DNA of 35,462 bases from an uncultured Lachnospiraceae bacterium (GCA_905236705.1 CAJOOZ010000077.1:1-35462), one strand, 5' to 3'. Shown: positions 17,438-25,654, counted from the first letter of the stretch. Numbers and translations are program-made. Notes: generated by a model from the sequence alone, not told the origin.

Positions 17438-18205
17438 TCAGGCTGTCCGGTCATGCCGACAGGCAGGCCTTACTATCAGCCGCAGCAGATATCCCACAAG
17501 CGTCATTGCCGCAATGATCATCACCGACAAAAGAACATAGCTGTCCTTGACCGGCATGAATTCTTTTCCCAAAAACACGGCATCTATGTATTTCCCGAAA
17601 TCATGTATGACAAAGCTCTCTTTCAGATAGCCACCCAGCGCATAAAGGGTCAGCATCTCCAGCCCCCAGCCCAGCGCAGATGTAAAAGTGATCAGAAACG
17701 CCCTTCCTCTCACCAGTCTTGCCGCATAATCATACCAGCCCTTGACAATCCCCAGACCATGCAGGGCTGCCATGGAACGGGCAGATGCTTTTCTTTTGAT
17801 CAGAAATCTGTTCAGATAAGCAAAGCTGCCGGGAACCGCTGCATAGACAAGCCCTCCCAGCAGGATCAGAATCCCGAACAGGGGCAGGCACGAACAAAAT
17901 CCTGCGCCCGGCAGAAAACCAAGAGGCAGCAGCCAGATAAACAGAGCCAGTATATCAAAATACCTGTCCACTACCACGCTGAGTACACCTACCTGCCAGA
18001 TACCGGTAAGGCGGGCTACCTCCTCTATTCTGTACAGCTCTCCCAGTTTATACGGAATGATCAGATTCACCAGAGTCGTTCGCAGATACAGAAGCACAAA
18101 TTTCCATAAGGGCAGTCTGTGCTCCATCAGCACCAGATACAGTCTGATCATCTTAAACAGATGCACGCCGCAAAAACCCAATATAAGAAGAAGCAGATAC
18201 TGCAT
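17438..18205 (-). CDS. LPG synthase TM-domain / UPF0104 family membrane protein
   Basis: The 255-residue hydrophobic protein has seven or so membrane segments. Near the N-terminus it shows the family pattern of a hydrophobic segment, a region ending in I-I-P-Y-K-L-G-E-L-Y-R, and S-V-V-V-D-R-Y-F-D, which match AglD/MprF-type LPG_synthase_TM proteins. It is somewhat shorter than usual (about 300). Members transfer or flip lipid-linked groups and often accompany DPM1-like glycosyltransferases. Either a GTG at 18208 or an ATG at 18205 may start the gene; the ATG shares one base with the preceding stop (TGATG) and has AGGA seven bases upstream, so I use it. The tight coupling implies a joint function with the DPM1-like enzyme. 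Confidence 0.8.
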   Translation of the reverse strand: MQYLLLLILGFCGVHLFKMIRLYLVLMEHRLPLWKFVLLYLRTTLVNLIIPYKLGELYRIEEVARLTGIWQVGVLSVVVDRYFDILALFIWLLPLGFLPGAGFCSCLPLFGILILLGGLVYAAVPGSFAYLNRFLIKRKASARSMAALHGLGIVKGWYDYAARLVRGRAFLITFTSALGWGLEMLTLYALGGYLKESFVIHDFGKYIDAVFLGKEFMPVKDSYVLLSVMIIAAMTLVGYLLRLIVRPACRHDRTA

Positions 18206-19002
18206 CACACCATCCTTTCCTCTTCCACATCCTGACAGGTGTAGGACGTTTTCGGCGCCTCTCTGTATTCCTGATGGATCGACTCATGATCCTTCAGATA
18301 GCCAAATGCCATCCTGAGCACCCTGACAGCCTGTGAAGCCATCTTGACATTGGAAACCTGATCATCCTCCCGCCAGGATACCGGATAGAATCTGATATCA
18401 TGTTCGTAATAGTGGGAAGCCAGGATCATCACATAATTAAACATCAGGTTATCCGGAAATTTTTCAAAAAAGAAATCCTTCAGCATAGCGGTGGAATACA
18501 GATTCAGACCGCTGCCCAGGTCAAAGATCCTTCTGCGGGTCACAAAGGCAAAGATAAAGTCATATACCACATTGCCGAAGGTCCGAAACAGCGAATAGCC
18601 TTCCAGACGTGAGCCTCGCATGAATCTGGCACCGAGCACACAATCATGATCTTTATAAATGCCCTTTTTCAGCATCGGGAGAAAATCATGGATATTCCCC
18701 TGATCATCTCCATGAAGCATACACACATAGTCATATCCGTGGTCAACGGCATAATGAAATGACATCTTCTGCGAACCGCCGAGACCATAGTTTTCATCAT
18801 TGCGTACCAGCCTGACTTTTGGATTCGGATGTTCCTTCAGATAGTCAAGAACCGCCTTTTCCGTATTGTCCGTACTGCGATTGTTGACCACCAGGATCTC
18901 TTCAAACCACGCACACACTTCCTCATCCAGCTGCGCCAGAACTCTGACGATCTGCTTTTCGCAATTATATGCCGGTATGAACAGCATCATTTTTTCACTC
19001 AT
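18205..19002 (-). CDS. DPM1-like GT2, polyprenyl-phosphate sugar synthase
   Basis: This 265-residue GT2 has MMLFIPAYNC at the start, V-V-N-N-R-S-T-D at about 39-46 and M-L-H-G-D-D-Q-G near residue 95, the DPM1/GtrB-type acidic site. No C-terminal membrane domain is present. Relatives load a sugar onto undecaprenyl or dolichyl phosphate for use outside the membrane. It lies between a GtrA-like protein (upstream) and a UPF0104 protein (downstream), the usual partners of such synthases. GGAGG lies eight bases before the ATG. The donor sugar is unknown. Confidence 0.88.
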   Translation of the reverse strand: MSEKMMLFIPAYNCEKQIVRVLAQLDEEVCAWFEEILVVNNRSTDNTEKAVLDYLKEHPNPKVRLVRNDENYGLGGSQKMSFHYAVDHGYDYVCMLHGDDQGNIHDFLPMLKKGIYKDHDCVLGARFMRGSRLEGYSLFRTFGNVVYDFIFAFVTRRRIFDLGSGLNLYSTAMLKDFFFEKFPDNLMFNYVMILASHYYEHDIRFYPVSWREDDQVSNVKMASQAVRVLRMAFGYLKDHESIHQEYREAPKTSYTCQDVEEERMV

Positions 19003-19018
19003 GTCCGACCTCCGTTTT

Positions 19019-19477
19019 TCAGGCGTTTTCCTGTTTTTGTTCCAAAAAGATCTTTCTGGTAATAAAATTATAAACCATCACAATGCCTGTCGCAACTATT
19101 TTGGCTCCCGCCGTCACAAGCCCCGGTCCCATCATGCCCTTTAAAAGATCACTTCCCTCATAGATCACATCGATCGAAACCTTGATGATCAGCTCGTTTA
19201 ATACCAGTCCGATGAGACTCAGGATGACAAAGACCATAAATTCACGTTTCCGGTCCATATCCTCCCGTCTGACAAAAACATATTTCATGGACAAAAAATA
19301 ATTGATGATCACGGATATCGTAAAGCCGAAAAACGCCCCGATCAGAGCCGCACGACCCGTGGACATACCGCCGCCACGCAGCAGGGCGGCGATCACCAGC
19401 GTGATCAGATAATCGATCGCAAAGCAGACCACCCCGACTACGCCGAATTTCAGGATCTGCTGCATAAGCTTTTTCAT
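19019..19477 (-). CDS. GtrA-like small membrane protein (putative lipid-linked sugar flippase)
   Basis: The 152-residue protein has four membrane segments (about 9-32, 41-66, 80-100 and 115-140) and the family features F-G-V-V-G near residue 11, N-Y-F-L-S-x-K-Y-V-F near 59 and the C-terminal Y-N-F-x-x-R-K-x-F. GtrA proteins are thought to flip undecaprenyl-phosphate-linked sugars to the outer face. It precedes the DPM1-like gene by 16 bases and follows the two-domain GT2 by 14 bases. AGGAG is seven bases before the ATG. Confidence 0.9.
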   Translation of the reverse strand: MKKLMQQILKFGVVGVVCFAIDYLITLVIAALLRGGGMSTGRAALIGAFFGFTISVIINYFLSMKYVFVRREDMDRKREFMVFVILSLIGLVLNELIIKVSIDVIYEGSDLLKGMMGPGLVTAGAKIVATGIVMVYNFITRKIFLEQKQENA

Positions 19478-19491
19478 TGTTAAATCTCCTT

Positions 19492-21486
19492 TTAACTTTT
19501 CGTATCCATCCGCCAGTTTACCGTGAAATCAGAGTGATCCAGCGAGAAATTGGGATTATAATACGGGTCTCCTTTGGATAACAGGTGTTGCCATTTAACC
19601 TTAAACCTGTCGGATTCCTGCTGGTAACGGACAGCATTTTTCGACGCCTTATCCGCCCCACGGGATTTGGATTCATAATGGTACAATTCGGCAAAGGGCG
19701 TGAAGACGTTCAAATAACCTGCCTCCCTTGCCTTCAGACAAAAGTCCACATCGTTCAGGGCAACGGAAAAATCTTCGTCCAGCCCTCCCAGCTTTTCATA
19801 CAGAAAGCGACTGACCATCATACAGGCTCCCGTTACCGCCGATACATCCTGGGCATAACACAATTTGCCCATATAACCCACATTGGCTTCCGGCACCCGG
19901 TAATGGGTATGTCCGGCTGTTCTGTGTGCTCCGAGTCCGATCACGATACCCGCATGCTGGATCGTCTTGTCCTCGTAGTACAGCTTGGCTCCTACCACGC
20001 CCACATCCTCTCTCTGGGCGTACATCAAAAGCTCTTCGATCCAGTCCGGCGTGATCACCCTGGTATCATTGTTCAAAAGCAGCACATATTCCCCTTCTGC
20101 CTGTTTTTCCCCGAAATTATTGATCCTTGAATAGTTAAAAACGCCTTCATAGGAAACAACCCTGACGCTGGGATGCGCCGAAATCTCCTGATAATACTTC
20201 CTGATCTCCTCCGTTTCGGAATTGTTTTCCACAATGATGATCTCATAATTGTCATAGGTGGAAATATCGATGATGGATTCCACACACCTGGACAGATCCT
20301 CCACATGATCCTTATTGGGAATGATAATGCTGACCTTCGGTCTTTTTTCAAGCGCATATCTGATCCTGAAGATCGTGGCAAAAGCTCTGGTGGACTCGAT
20401 TTCAAAATTCCTGTAGCCATGGCGCATTAAATGATCCGCTATGGCGCCCCTGGCTGCATCCACCGCATAGGTCTTGGCCTCTATACCGGAGGCCACGGAA
20501 TTTTTGTGAGACCGCCAGTAATACAGCATCTTCGGCACATGAACGATATGCTCTGCCTTATCCGTCAGGCGTAATATCATGTCATGATCCTGGCTGCCGT
20601 CAAACTCACTGCGGAACAGCTCCTCTCCCTCCAGAAGTCTTCGGGCAAAACAACTGAAATGACAGATATAATTATTGGCTCTCAGATTGTCGGGGGCAAA
20701 ATCCGGCTTAAAATGCATGGTGATCATATGATCTATGTTGTTGCCCTTAAATGTCGCCTCATCACAGTAGAGATAGTCGGCATCCTGCCGGCAGATCTCC
20801 TTCATGTATTCATACAGCACGCCCGGATGCAATATGTCATCATGGTCAAAGAGCGCAATATACTCTCCGCCTGCGATTTTCAGACATTCATTGGTGTTTC
20901 CGGAAATACCGCGATTCTCTTCCAGCTTGTGATATTTGATCCGGCTGTCCTTTTCAGCCAGAGAGAGGCAGTACTGCCCCACATAAGCATGCTCATCGTC
21001 GGAACCGTCTGCAAGACACAGCTCCCATCCCCCATAGGTCTGAGCCTGTACGGAAGCGATCATGTCTTTCAAAAAGTTTTTTGGCGTATTATAGAGCGGC
21101 ACCAGAATGCTGAAGGTGATCTTTTTTTCAAAAACATGCTCCTGTTGCTGACGCCTTTGCGCTGCTGTGGGAAAACTCCCTTTGCCATGGATCCGTATGG
21201 ATCTTTTTTCCCTGTATTTGCTGAGCACCTTGTGTGCGATACCCTTGGGGTTGCCGTGGGCCAGCACCCGCGCCCTGGTGGCCAGCAGGAAATTGATCAC
21301 AACCCGAAAGGGCTTGGCAAGTTTCCAAAAGACAGAGCCTTTGATCTTGTCAAGCTTCCTTGTCAGATCCTCCACTTCCCTCTGGCTGTCTGCCAGGCGG
21401 TATGCAAGTTTTTCATTTTTTTCTTTTTCTCTCTCGTACAGATCCCTGTAATAGCTTTCGAGATTTTCTTCCTGTTTCGGTTCCAT
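19492..21486 (-). CDS. Two-domain GT2 glycosyltransferase with N-terminal coiled coil
   Basis: The 664-residue protein carries a charged coiled coil at about 8-48, a short motif KGSVFWKLAKPFR at 49-61, a first GT2 domain (about 123-330) with FSILVPLYNT, L-F-D-H-D-D at 212-217 and D-G-S-Q-D-H-D at 296-302, then a second GT2 domain (about 383-640) with VSIIIPNKDH, N-N-D-T at 472-475 and N-D-V-D-F-C at 578-583. Both have intact metal-binding acidic motifs, so it could add two different sugars or alternate linkages in one chain. Such tandem GT2 proteins are common in rhamnan-type ABC-exported polysaccharide loci. The short motif recurs in the neighbouring kinase-fold protein. The ribosome binding site is weak, perhaps making it dependent on translation of the gene upstream, 14 bases away. 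Confidence 0.9.
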   Translation of the reverse strand: MEPKQEENLESYYRDLYEREKEKNEKLAYRLADSQREVEDLTRKLDKIKGSVFWKLAKPFRVVINFLLATRARVLAHGNPKGIAHKVLSKYREKRSIRIHGKGSFPTAAQRRQQQEHVFEKKITFSILVPLYNTPKNFLKDMIASVQAQTYGGWELCLADGSDDEHAYVGQYCLSLAEKDSRIKYHKLEENRGISGNTNECLKIAGGEYIALFDHDDILHPGVLYEYMKEICRQDADYLYCDEATFKGNNIDHMITMHFKPDFAPDNLRANNYICHFSCFARRLLEGEELFRSEFDGSQDHDMILRLTDKAEHIVHVPKMLYYWRSHKNSVASGIEAKTYAVDAARGAIADHLMRHGYRNFEIESTRAFATIFRIRYALEKRPKVSIIIPNKDHVEDLSRCVESIIDISTYDNYEIIIVENNSETEEIRKYYQEISAHPSVRVVSYEGVFNYSRINNFGEKQAEGEYVLLLNNDTRVITPDWIEELLMYAQREDVGVVGAKLYYEDKTIQHAGIVIGLGAHRTAGHTHYRVPEANVGYMGKLCYAQDVSAVTGACMMVSRFLYEKLGGLDEDFSVALNDVDFCLKAREAGYLNVFTPFAELYHYESKSRGADKASKNAVRYQQESDRFKVKWQHLLSKGDPYYNPNFSLDHSDFTVNWRMDTKS

Positions 21487-21500
21487 CGCAAGCCGATCCC

Positions 21501-23360
21501 CTATTTGCCTTCTTTTTCCCCTCGCAGTGACCTAAGCGGCCGTGTCAGCTTCCAGCTGGCGGATGATTTGAGTGCCTCCAGCTGTTTGTCCCTGTTCTCT
21601 GCCAGGAATTTATAATCCTCTATGGCAGTCCTGATCTCCGTATACGCATCTGCGGAAGACGGGATCTCCTCCAGACTCAGCATCAGATAAGAGCTCTGGT
21701 TGGTGGACACCTCCACGGACAGCTTGGGCTGGATATCTTCAAAGCTGTAAACACAACCTGCCAGGAGATTACCGTTCACCAGAAACTCCTGCTCGCGGCT
21801 GCGACCGCCCGAAACGGACAGAATCCCGATCCGAAGGAGCCTGACCTGTGGCAGGACCACGATCATTTCCCCCGTCTCCGTCACCGGAATCTTGTAATGA
21901 TAGACCTCCTGACGGGTGCCCGCTACATCATTGCCTCTTTCCATCTGCACGGAAGAAATGCTCTCCTCATGCTTCGAAGGATAGATCACATTAATGGCAT
22001 GGTCGTCTTCGGCCAGCAGCATGGACTGGATCTGCCAGCGGCGGATCAGTGGCTGACCGTGTATATCATACTCGTTTCTCAGAACCAGCGCCGCCTGCTG
22101 TACATATTCCTGGAAATGAGTCTCCATCATCATAAAATTCTGCCGAAGGTCTTCCGTAAATCCCGCTCTTTTGTACAGATCCTCGAAGGCATCCCATTTG
22201 TACATCGTCCGGTACTTTCCTTCCAGATAAAAATACAAAAACCGGAACACGATATAGTCAATGGGTACGGGAAAATCAAAGGTCCACTCATAATCAATCA
22301 GCACAGCCTGGGTATCCGTCAGCAGGATATTCTGGGGAATCATATCGATATCCGCTACCGGCAGAGCCATTACCGGCGCCCTGTTTCCCTCCGTATCCGT
22401 GCGGGTGATATTTTCGGGGCGCACGTCTCCGAACCACCTCCTGAAATCATAGCTGCTCTCAAAAGGCACCAGAGTGGGCAGGCTGCGCAGTCTTTCCACA
22501 AAGGAAAGCATCAGATTGGCTGCAGTATTGCCCTCGCCGTTATTCACCATCCTGTCCAGACGCGTCTCCAGGCTTTCGCCGTCCACATAATCAAACTCCG
22601 CCCTCATGCCGTCTTCCTGCATGTACCTGATCCGGTTGACCGTCATTTCCAGTCCCAGAAGCGACAGACCCAGCATCTCTCCCGACAGCTTTCTCTCATG
22701 CTCCAGAAGATGACCCACATGCAGTGCGGACTGACTGGAAAAAGCACTTTTTACCACCTTATCCCGATACAGATCGGTCCTGACCTTCATTTCCTCCCTG
22801 CGTTCATTGGAAAAACGCGTATATTCGGGAAGCGCATCGATCCTGCCTTCATCAGGTGAGATCACCAGCATGTAAGCATGTGCCAAAAACGGATACTGCC
22901 CCGTCTCCAGAAGCCGGTCCGTCATTTCGCGCTCATCAAACAGCTCCAATGCCGCATCATGAAAATTGTAACGGTTGTCATCACATTCTCCGCCCACCGG
23001 CAGCCGGTTGTCGGAAAAGACAGCCACGGGAAATTCCACTGCCGGATACGGATAATACCACTTGTAAGCCATCCCTGACAGCGCCTCATCCTCTGCCCCG
23101 GTCATTTCCATCAGTGCTTCCATCCTGCTTCTGGAAAGCTGCAATGCCCCGGGCTGTGCAAAGCCGAACTCCCCGCTGCAGATGGCGTGCAGTCCGTAGG
23201 GATTGTTCCAGTAAAGTGCCAGCACTTCATCACTGCCCAGCCCCGCCAGACGGGATCTGATCTCGGATATCTCAGGCAGCTCTGTCAGTTTCCAGAAATT
23301 CCCTTTTACGCTGCAGCTGTCAAAAAAATGTTCCAGATTCCCCAATCTTTCAGTTCTCAT
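21501..23360 (-). CDS. WbdD-like kinase-fold protein with methyltransferase-type remnant, beta domain and C-terminal coiled coil
   Basis: Residues about 195-430 look like a protein-kinase-like fold: a probable ATP-binding Lys at 204 with acidic residues near 220-222, a catalytic loop with D339 and N344 (canonical His replaced by D337), and metal-binding D356 in L-I-D-Y-E-W. Residues about 97-170 contain W-Y-Y-P-Y-P, V-F-S-D-N-R-L-P and an F-D-E motif, which I recognise as the tail of methyltransferase-kinase fusions. However, no glycine-rich SAM site is seen in the first 96 residues. Residues about 485-565 are beta-rich; 575-598 form a coiled coil, ended by SASWKLTRPLR (600-610). The gene overlaps wzt by 11 bases and has GGGAGG upstream of its ATG. 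By analogy with WbdD it may cap the polymer chain with phosphate to stop growth and mark it for export. Confidence 0.72.
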   Translation of the reverse strand: MRTERLGNLEHFFDSCSVKGNFWKLTELPEISEIRSRLAGLGSDEVLALYWNNPYGLHAICSGEFGFAQPGALQLSRSRMEALMEMTGAEDEALSGMAYKWYYPYPAVEFPVAVFSDNRLPVGGECDDNRYNFHDAALELFDEREMTDRLLETGQYPFLAHAYMLVISPDEGRIDALPEYTRFSNERREEMKVRTDLYRDKVVKSAFSSQSALHVGHLLEHERKLSGEMLGLSLLGLEMTVNRIRYMQEDGMRAEFDYVDGESLETRLDRMVNNGEGNTAANLMLSFVERLRSLPTLVPFESSYDFRRWFGDVRPENITRTDTEGNRAPVMALPVADIDMIPQNILLTDTQAVLIDYEWTFDFPVPIDYIVFRFLYFYLEGKYRTMYKWDAFEDLYKRAGFTEDLRQNFMMMETHFQEYVQQAALVLRNEYDIHGQPLIRRWQIQSMLLAEDDHAINVIYPSKHEESISSVQMERGNDVAGTRQEVYHYKIPVTETGEMIVVLPQVRLLRIGILSVSGGRSREQEFLVNGNLLAGCVYSFEDIQPKLSVEVSTNQSSYLMLSLEEIPSSADAYTEIRTAIEDYKFLAENRDKQLEALKSSASWKLTRPLRSLRGEKEGK

Positions 23361-24657
23361 TTTTGCCTCCCTCCACGGTGATACGGGTGTTCATATCGAA
23401 AAAGCCTACCGTATTCTTGTCCGATATTACCGTCACTGCCACCAGATCGTACAATCTGTGATACACCACAAAGGCATCCCCCCGATAGCCCGTACATCCC
23501 AGTGAGATCAGATAATCCCCGCCCTGAAGATCCATATTCTGTGAAAATGTAACGATACGCTCCTGCCCTTTTTCGCAGACACCGGTCTCCACCCTCTCAT
23601 ACATGGTGTTGGTGCCCGTGATATCCGTTCCTTTCGGATTCTTGATGGTAAAGGTAAAAATAGGATCCTTCACCGTTTCATTGAACCTGATCCTTGCTTT
23701 GACCGAAAAGGGCTGTCCCTTTTGCAGCATATCGGAAAATCCACCGCCGTTGTCGATCACGGCAAAATCCACGATCTCCGCCTGTCTCTCCCCATAGTCG
23801 ATCACGGAATCATTGACCGTAAAATGCTCTCTCCAGCTTCCGGCAGGAGCCGCCTGACTTGTCAGGGCGCTCTTTTCGGAGACCGTCTCGAGCGTATCGG
23901 TATCAAGCTGACCGACCATCAGTTTTTTATACATATTGATCATGTCCTTAGGGTTGCCCTCTGCTAACTTTACGCCCCGATTCAGCAGGATCACCCTGTC
24001 ACAGTATTTTTCGATCGACGACAGATCATGGCTGACGAACAGGATCGTCTTGCCCTGTTCCTTAAATTCCTCAAATTTGTGAAAACACTTCATCTGGAAA
24101 AACACATCGCCCACGGACAGCGCCTCATCCACAATGAGAATCTCCGGATCGATATTGATGGCCACGGCAAAAGCAAGGCGGACGAACATACCGGATGAAT
24201 ACGTCTTGACCGGCTGATTCGCAAAATCTCCGATATCCGCAAATTCCAGTATTCCTTCAAGCCTGGCGTCGATCTCTTCTTTGGAAAAGCCCATCATGGT
24301 GCCGTTCAGATAGACATTCTCAATGCCCGTGTACTCCATATTAAAGCCGGCTCCCAGCTCCAGAAGTGCCGAGATCCTGCCGTCCACGTAAAGCTCTCCG
24401 TCGGTTTTGGCCAGCACGCCGGTAATGATCTTCAGGATCGTGGACTTGCCGGAGCCGTTGGTTCCGATGATACCGATACTTTCGCCTTTTTTCACGGAAA
24501 AAGAGACGCCTGACAGCGCCCTGTGCTCCCTTGAGCGCGGACGCCGGCACAGACCCAGCGATTCCACCAGCCTGTCAGACGGCTTGTCGTAAAGCCTGTA
24601 TATTTTGCTTAGATTCTTTACCTCGATCACAGTCGGGGCAGTTGAGGATGGTTGCAT
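23350..24657 (-). CDS. wzt: ABC transporter ATPase of polysaccharide export with C-terminal recognition domain
   Basis: This is the ATPase of the polymer exporter. Walker A lies at 65-72 (GTNGSGKS), the signature at 153-157 (YSSGM), Walker B at 174-180 (LIVDEAL) and the switch His at 210. After a linker (about 245-275) comes a beta-sandwich domain of about 150 residues (280-425) resembling Wzt C-terminal domains, with D-Y-G near 288, V-K-D-P-I-F-x-F at 329-336 and G-T-N at 348-350. In E. coli O9a Wzt this domain binds the modified chain end, so only finished chains are exported. The 435-residue length fits Wzt and not plain TagH-like ATPases lacking such a domain. The start has GAGGG five bases upstream. 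Confidence 0.93.
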   Translation of the reverse strand: MQPSSTAPTVIEVKNLSKIYRLYDKPSDRLVESLGLCRRPRSREHRALSGVSFSVKKGESIGIIGTNGSGKSTILKIITGVLAKTDGELYVDGRISALLELGAGFNMEYTGIENVYLNGTMMGFSKEEIDARLEGILEFADIGDFANQPVKTYSSGMFVRLAFAVAINIDPEILIVDEALSVGDVFFQMKCFHKFEEFKEQGKTILFVSHDLSSIEKYCDRVILLNRGVKLAEGNPKDMINMYKKLMVGQLDTDTLETVSEKSALTSQAAPAGSWREHFTVNDSVIDYGERQAEIVDFAVIDNGGGFSDMLQKGQPFSVKARIRFNETVKDPIFTFTIKNPKGTDITGTNTMYERVETGVCEKGQERIVTFSQNMDLQGGDYLISLGCTGYRGDAFVVYHRLYDLVAVTVISDKNTVGFFDMNTRITVEGGKNEN

Positions 24658-24709
24658 ATATACCCTCGCTCTTGTTTACGAAGCACGTTACGATTTGCAC
24701 GTAATGTTC

Positions 24710-25531
24710 TTATAGCACGTCCGAAAAGTGCGGTCTTAATCGTGTAAAAACCCACTTCCCGAACAGGAACAATACTACGGTCACACCCCAGAAATACAGG
24801 GTCATCTTCCAGTCATGGAAAAACCATGTGCCTTCAAACAACGCCTGCCTGTATCCCATCACCACATAGTAAAGGGGATTCAGCTTAAATACAGTCAGAA
24901 GCAATGGATGTCCGGACAGATTTGACACCGACCACATGATGGGCGTAGCCCACATGCCGATCTGCAGCGCAATAGCCACGATCTGGGTCAGATCCCTGAA
25001 AAATACCACCACGGAACAGAACGTATAACTGATCGCCAGCACCAGTGCCATCATACAGAAGCTGTAATACAAAAGCTGGATATTATACAGATGCGCACCA
25101 AAACCGTAGCACAGATAGATCAGATACAGCACCCCGATGAAAAAAATATGGATAAAGCAGGCTGCCACAACCTTTACCGCCGGCAGGATGCTGATCCTGA
25201 ACACCACCTTTTTGACCAGGTAATTGTATTCGATCAGGGCGTTGGTCGAATGGGTCACGCTCTCCGAAAAATAGAACCAGGGCACCAGTCCGCTGGTCAG
25301 ATAGACCACAAAGGGCACCTGCAGTCCCGAAGCAAAAAGCTCCGGCTTGGCGGAAAACCCTTTTTCAAAAACAAGCCAATATACCAGCACGGTGATCACC
25401 GGCTGGACAAAGGCCCATATGATACCCAGATAAGAGCCGGCATACCGGGTCTTAAAATCATTTTTTGCAAGCTTCCAGATCAGTGCCCTGCTGCTCCAAA
25501 GTTCTGCCAGAAGCGATCTTTTCTCATCCAT
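24710..25531 (-). CDS. wzm: ABC transporter permease of polysaccharide export
   Basis: This ABC-2-type permease has about six membrane segments and the family landmarks F-K-T-R-Y-A-G-S-Y-L-G near residue 30, W-A-F-V-Q-P, and G-L-V-P-W-F-Y-F-S-E. It pairs with the Wzt-like ATPase, whose start is 52 bases downstream. The start at 25531 (273 residues) is preferred: GGAAG lies seven bases upstream, and the predicted transcript of the promoter at 25580-25608 begins close to the alternative ATG at 25570, which has no ribosome binding site. It would thread the lipid-linked polymer across the membrane, as Wzm or TagG/TarG do. Confidence 0.93.
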   Translation of the reverse strand: MDEKRSLLAELWSSRALIWKLAKNDFKTRYAGSYLGIIWAFVQPVITVLVYWLVFEKGFSAKPELFASGLQVPFVVYLTSGLVPWFYFSESVTHSTNALIEYNYLVKKVVFRISILPAVKVVAACFIHIFFIGVLYLIYLCYGFGAHLYNIQLLYYSFCMMALVLAISYTFCSVVVFFRDLTQIVAIALQIGMWATPIMWSVSNLSGHPLLLTVFKLNPLYYVVMGYRQALFEGTWFFHDWKMTLYFWGVTVVLFLFGKWVFTRLRPHFSDVL

Positions 25532-25579
25532 GAACTTACTTCCGTTTTGGGATTTGGACTCATTGCCCATACATTCATA

Positions 25580-25608
25580 AGTATACTATAAAATACCCCT
25601 GATTTCCA
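25580..25608 (-). promoter_or_regulatory. Candidate sigma-70-type promoter for the export genes
   Basis: On the minus strand TGGAAA (25603-25608), a 17-base spacer and TATACT (25580-25585) lie in the 84-base gap before wzm. The -10 box matches TATAAT at five positions and the -35 matches TTGACA at four. The transcript would start about seven bases beyond the -10, near 25573, placing the preferred wzm start about 40 bases into the message. Confidence 0.45.
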
Positions 25609-25654
25609 CCTTTTCATTTTTCTTTGCCACTCTCCGCTGCCCTACTCTGTCTCT

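Noticed and set aside
24658..24709. Promoter between wzm and wzt
   Set aside because: The 52-base gap has no convincing pair of -35 and -10 boxes; the two genes are probably cotranscribed.
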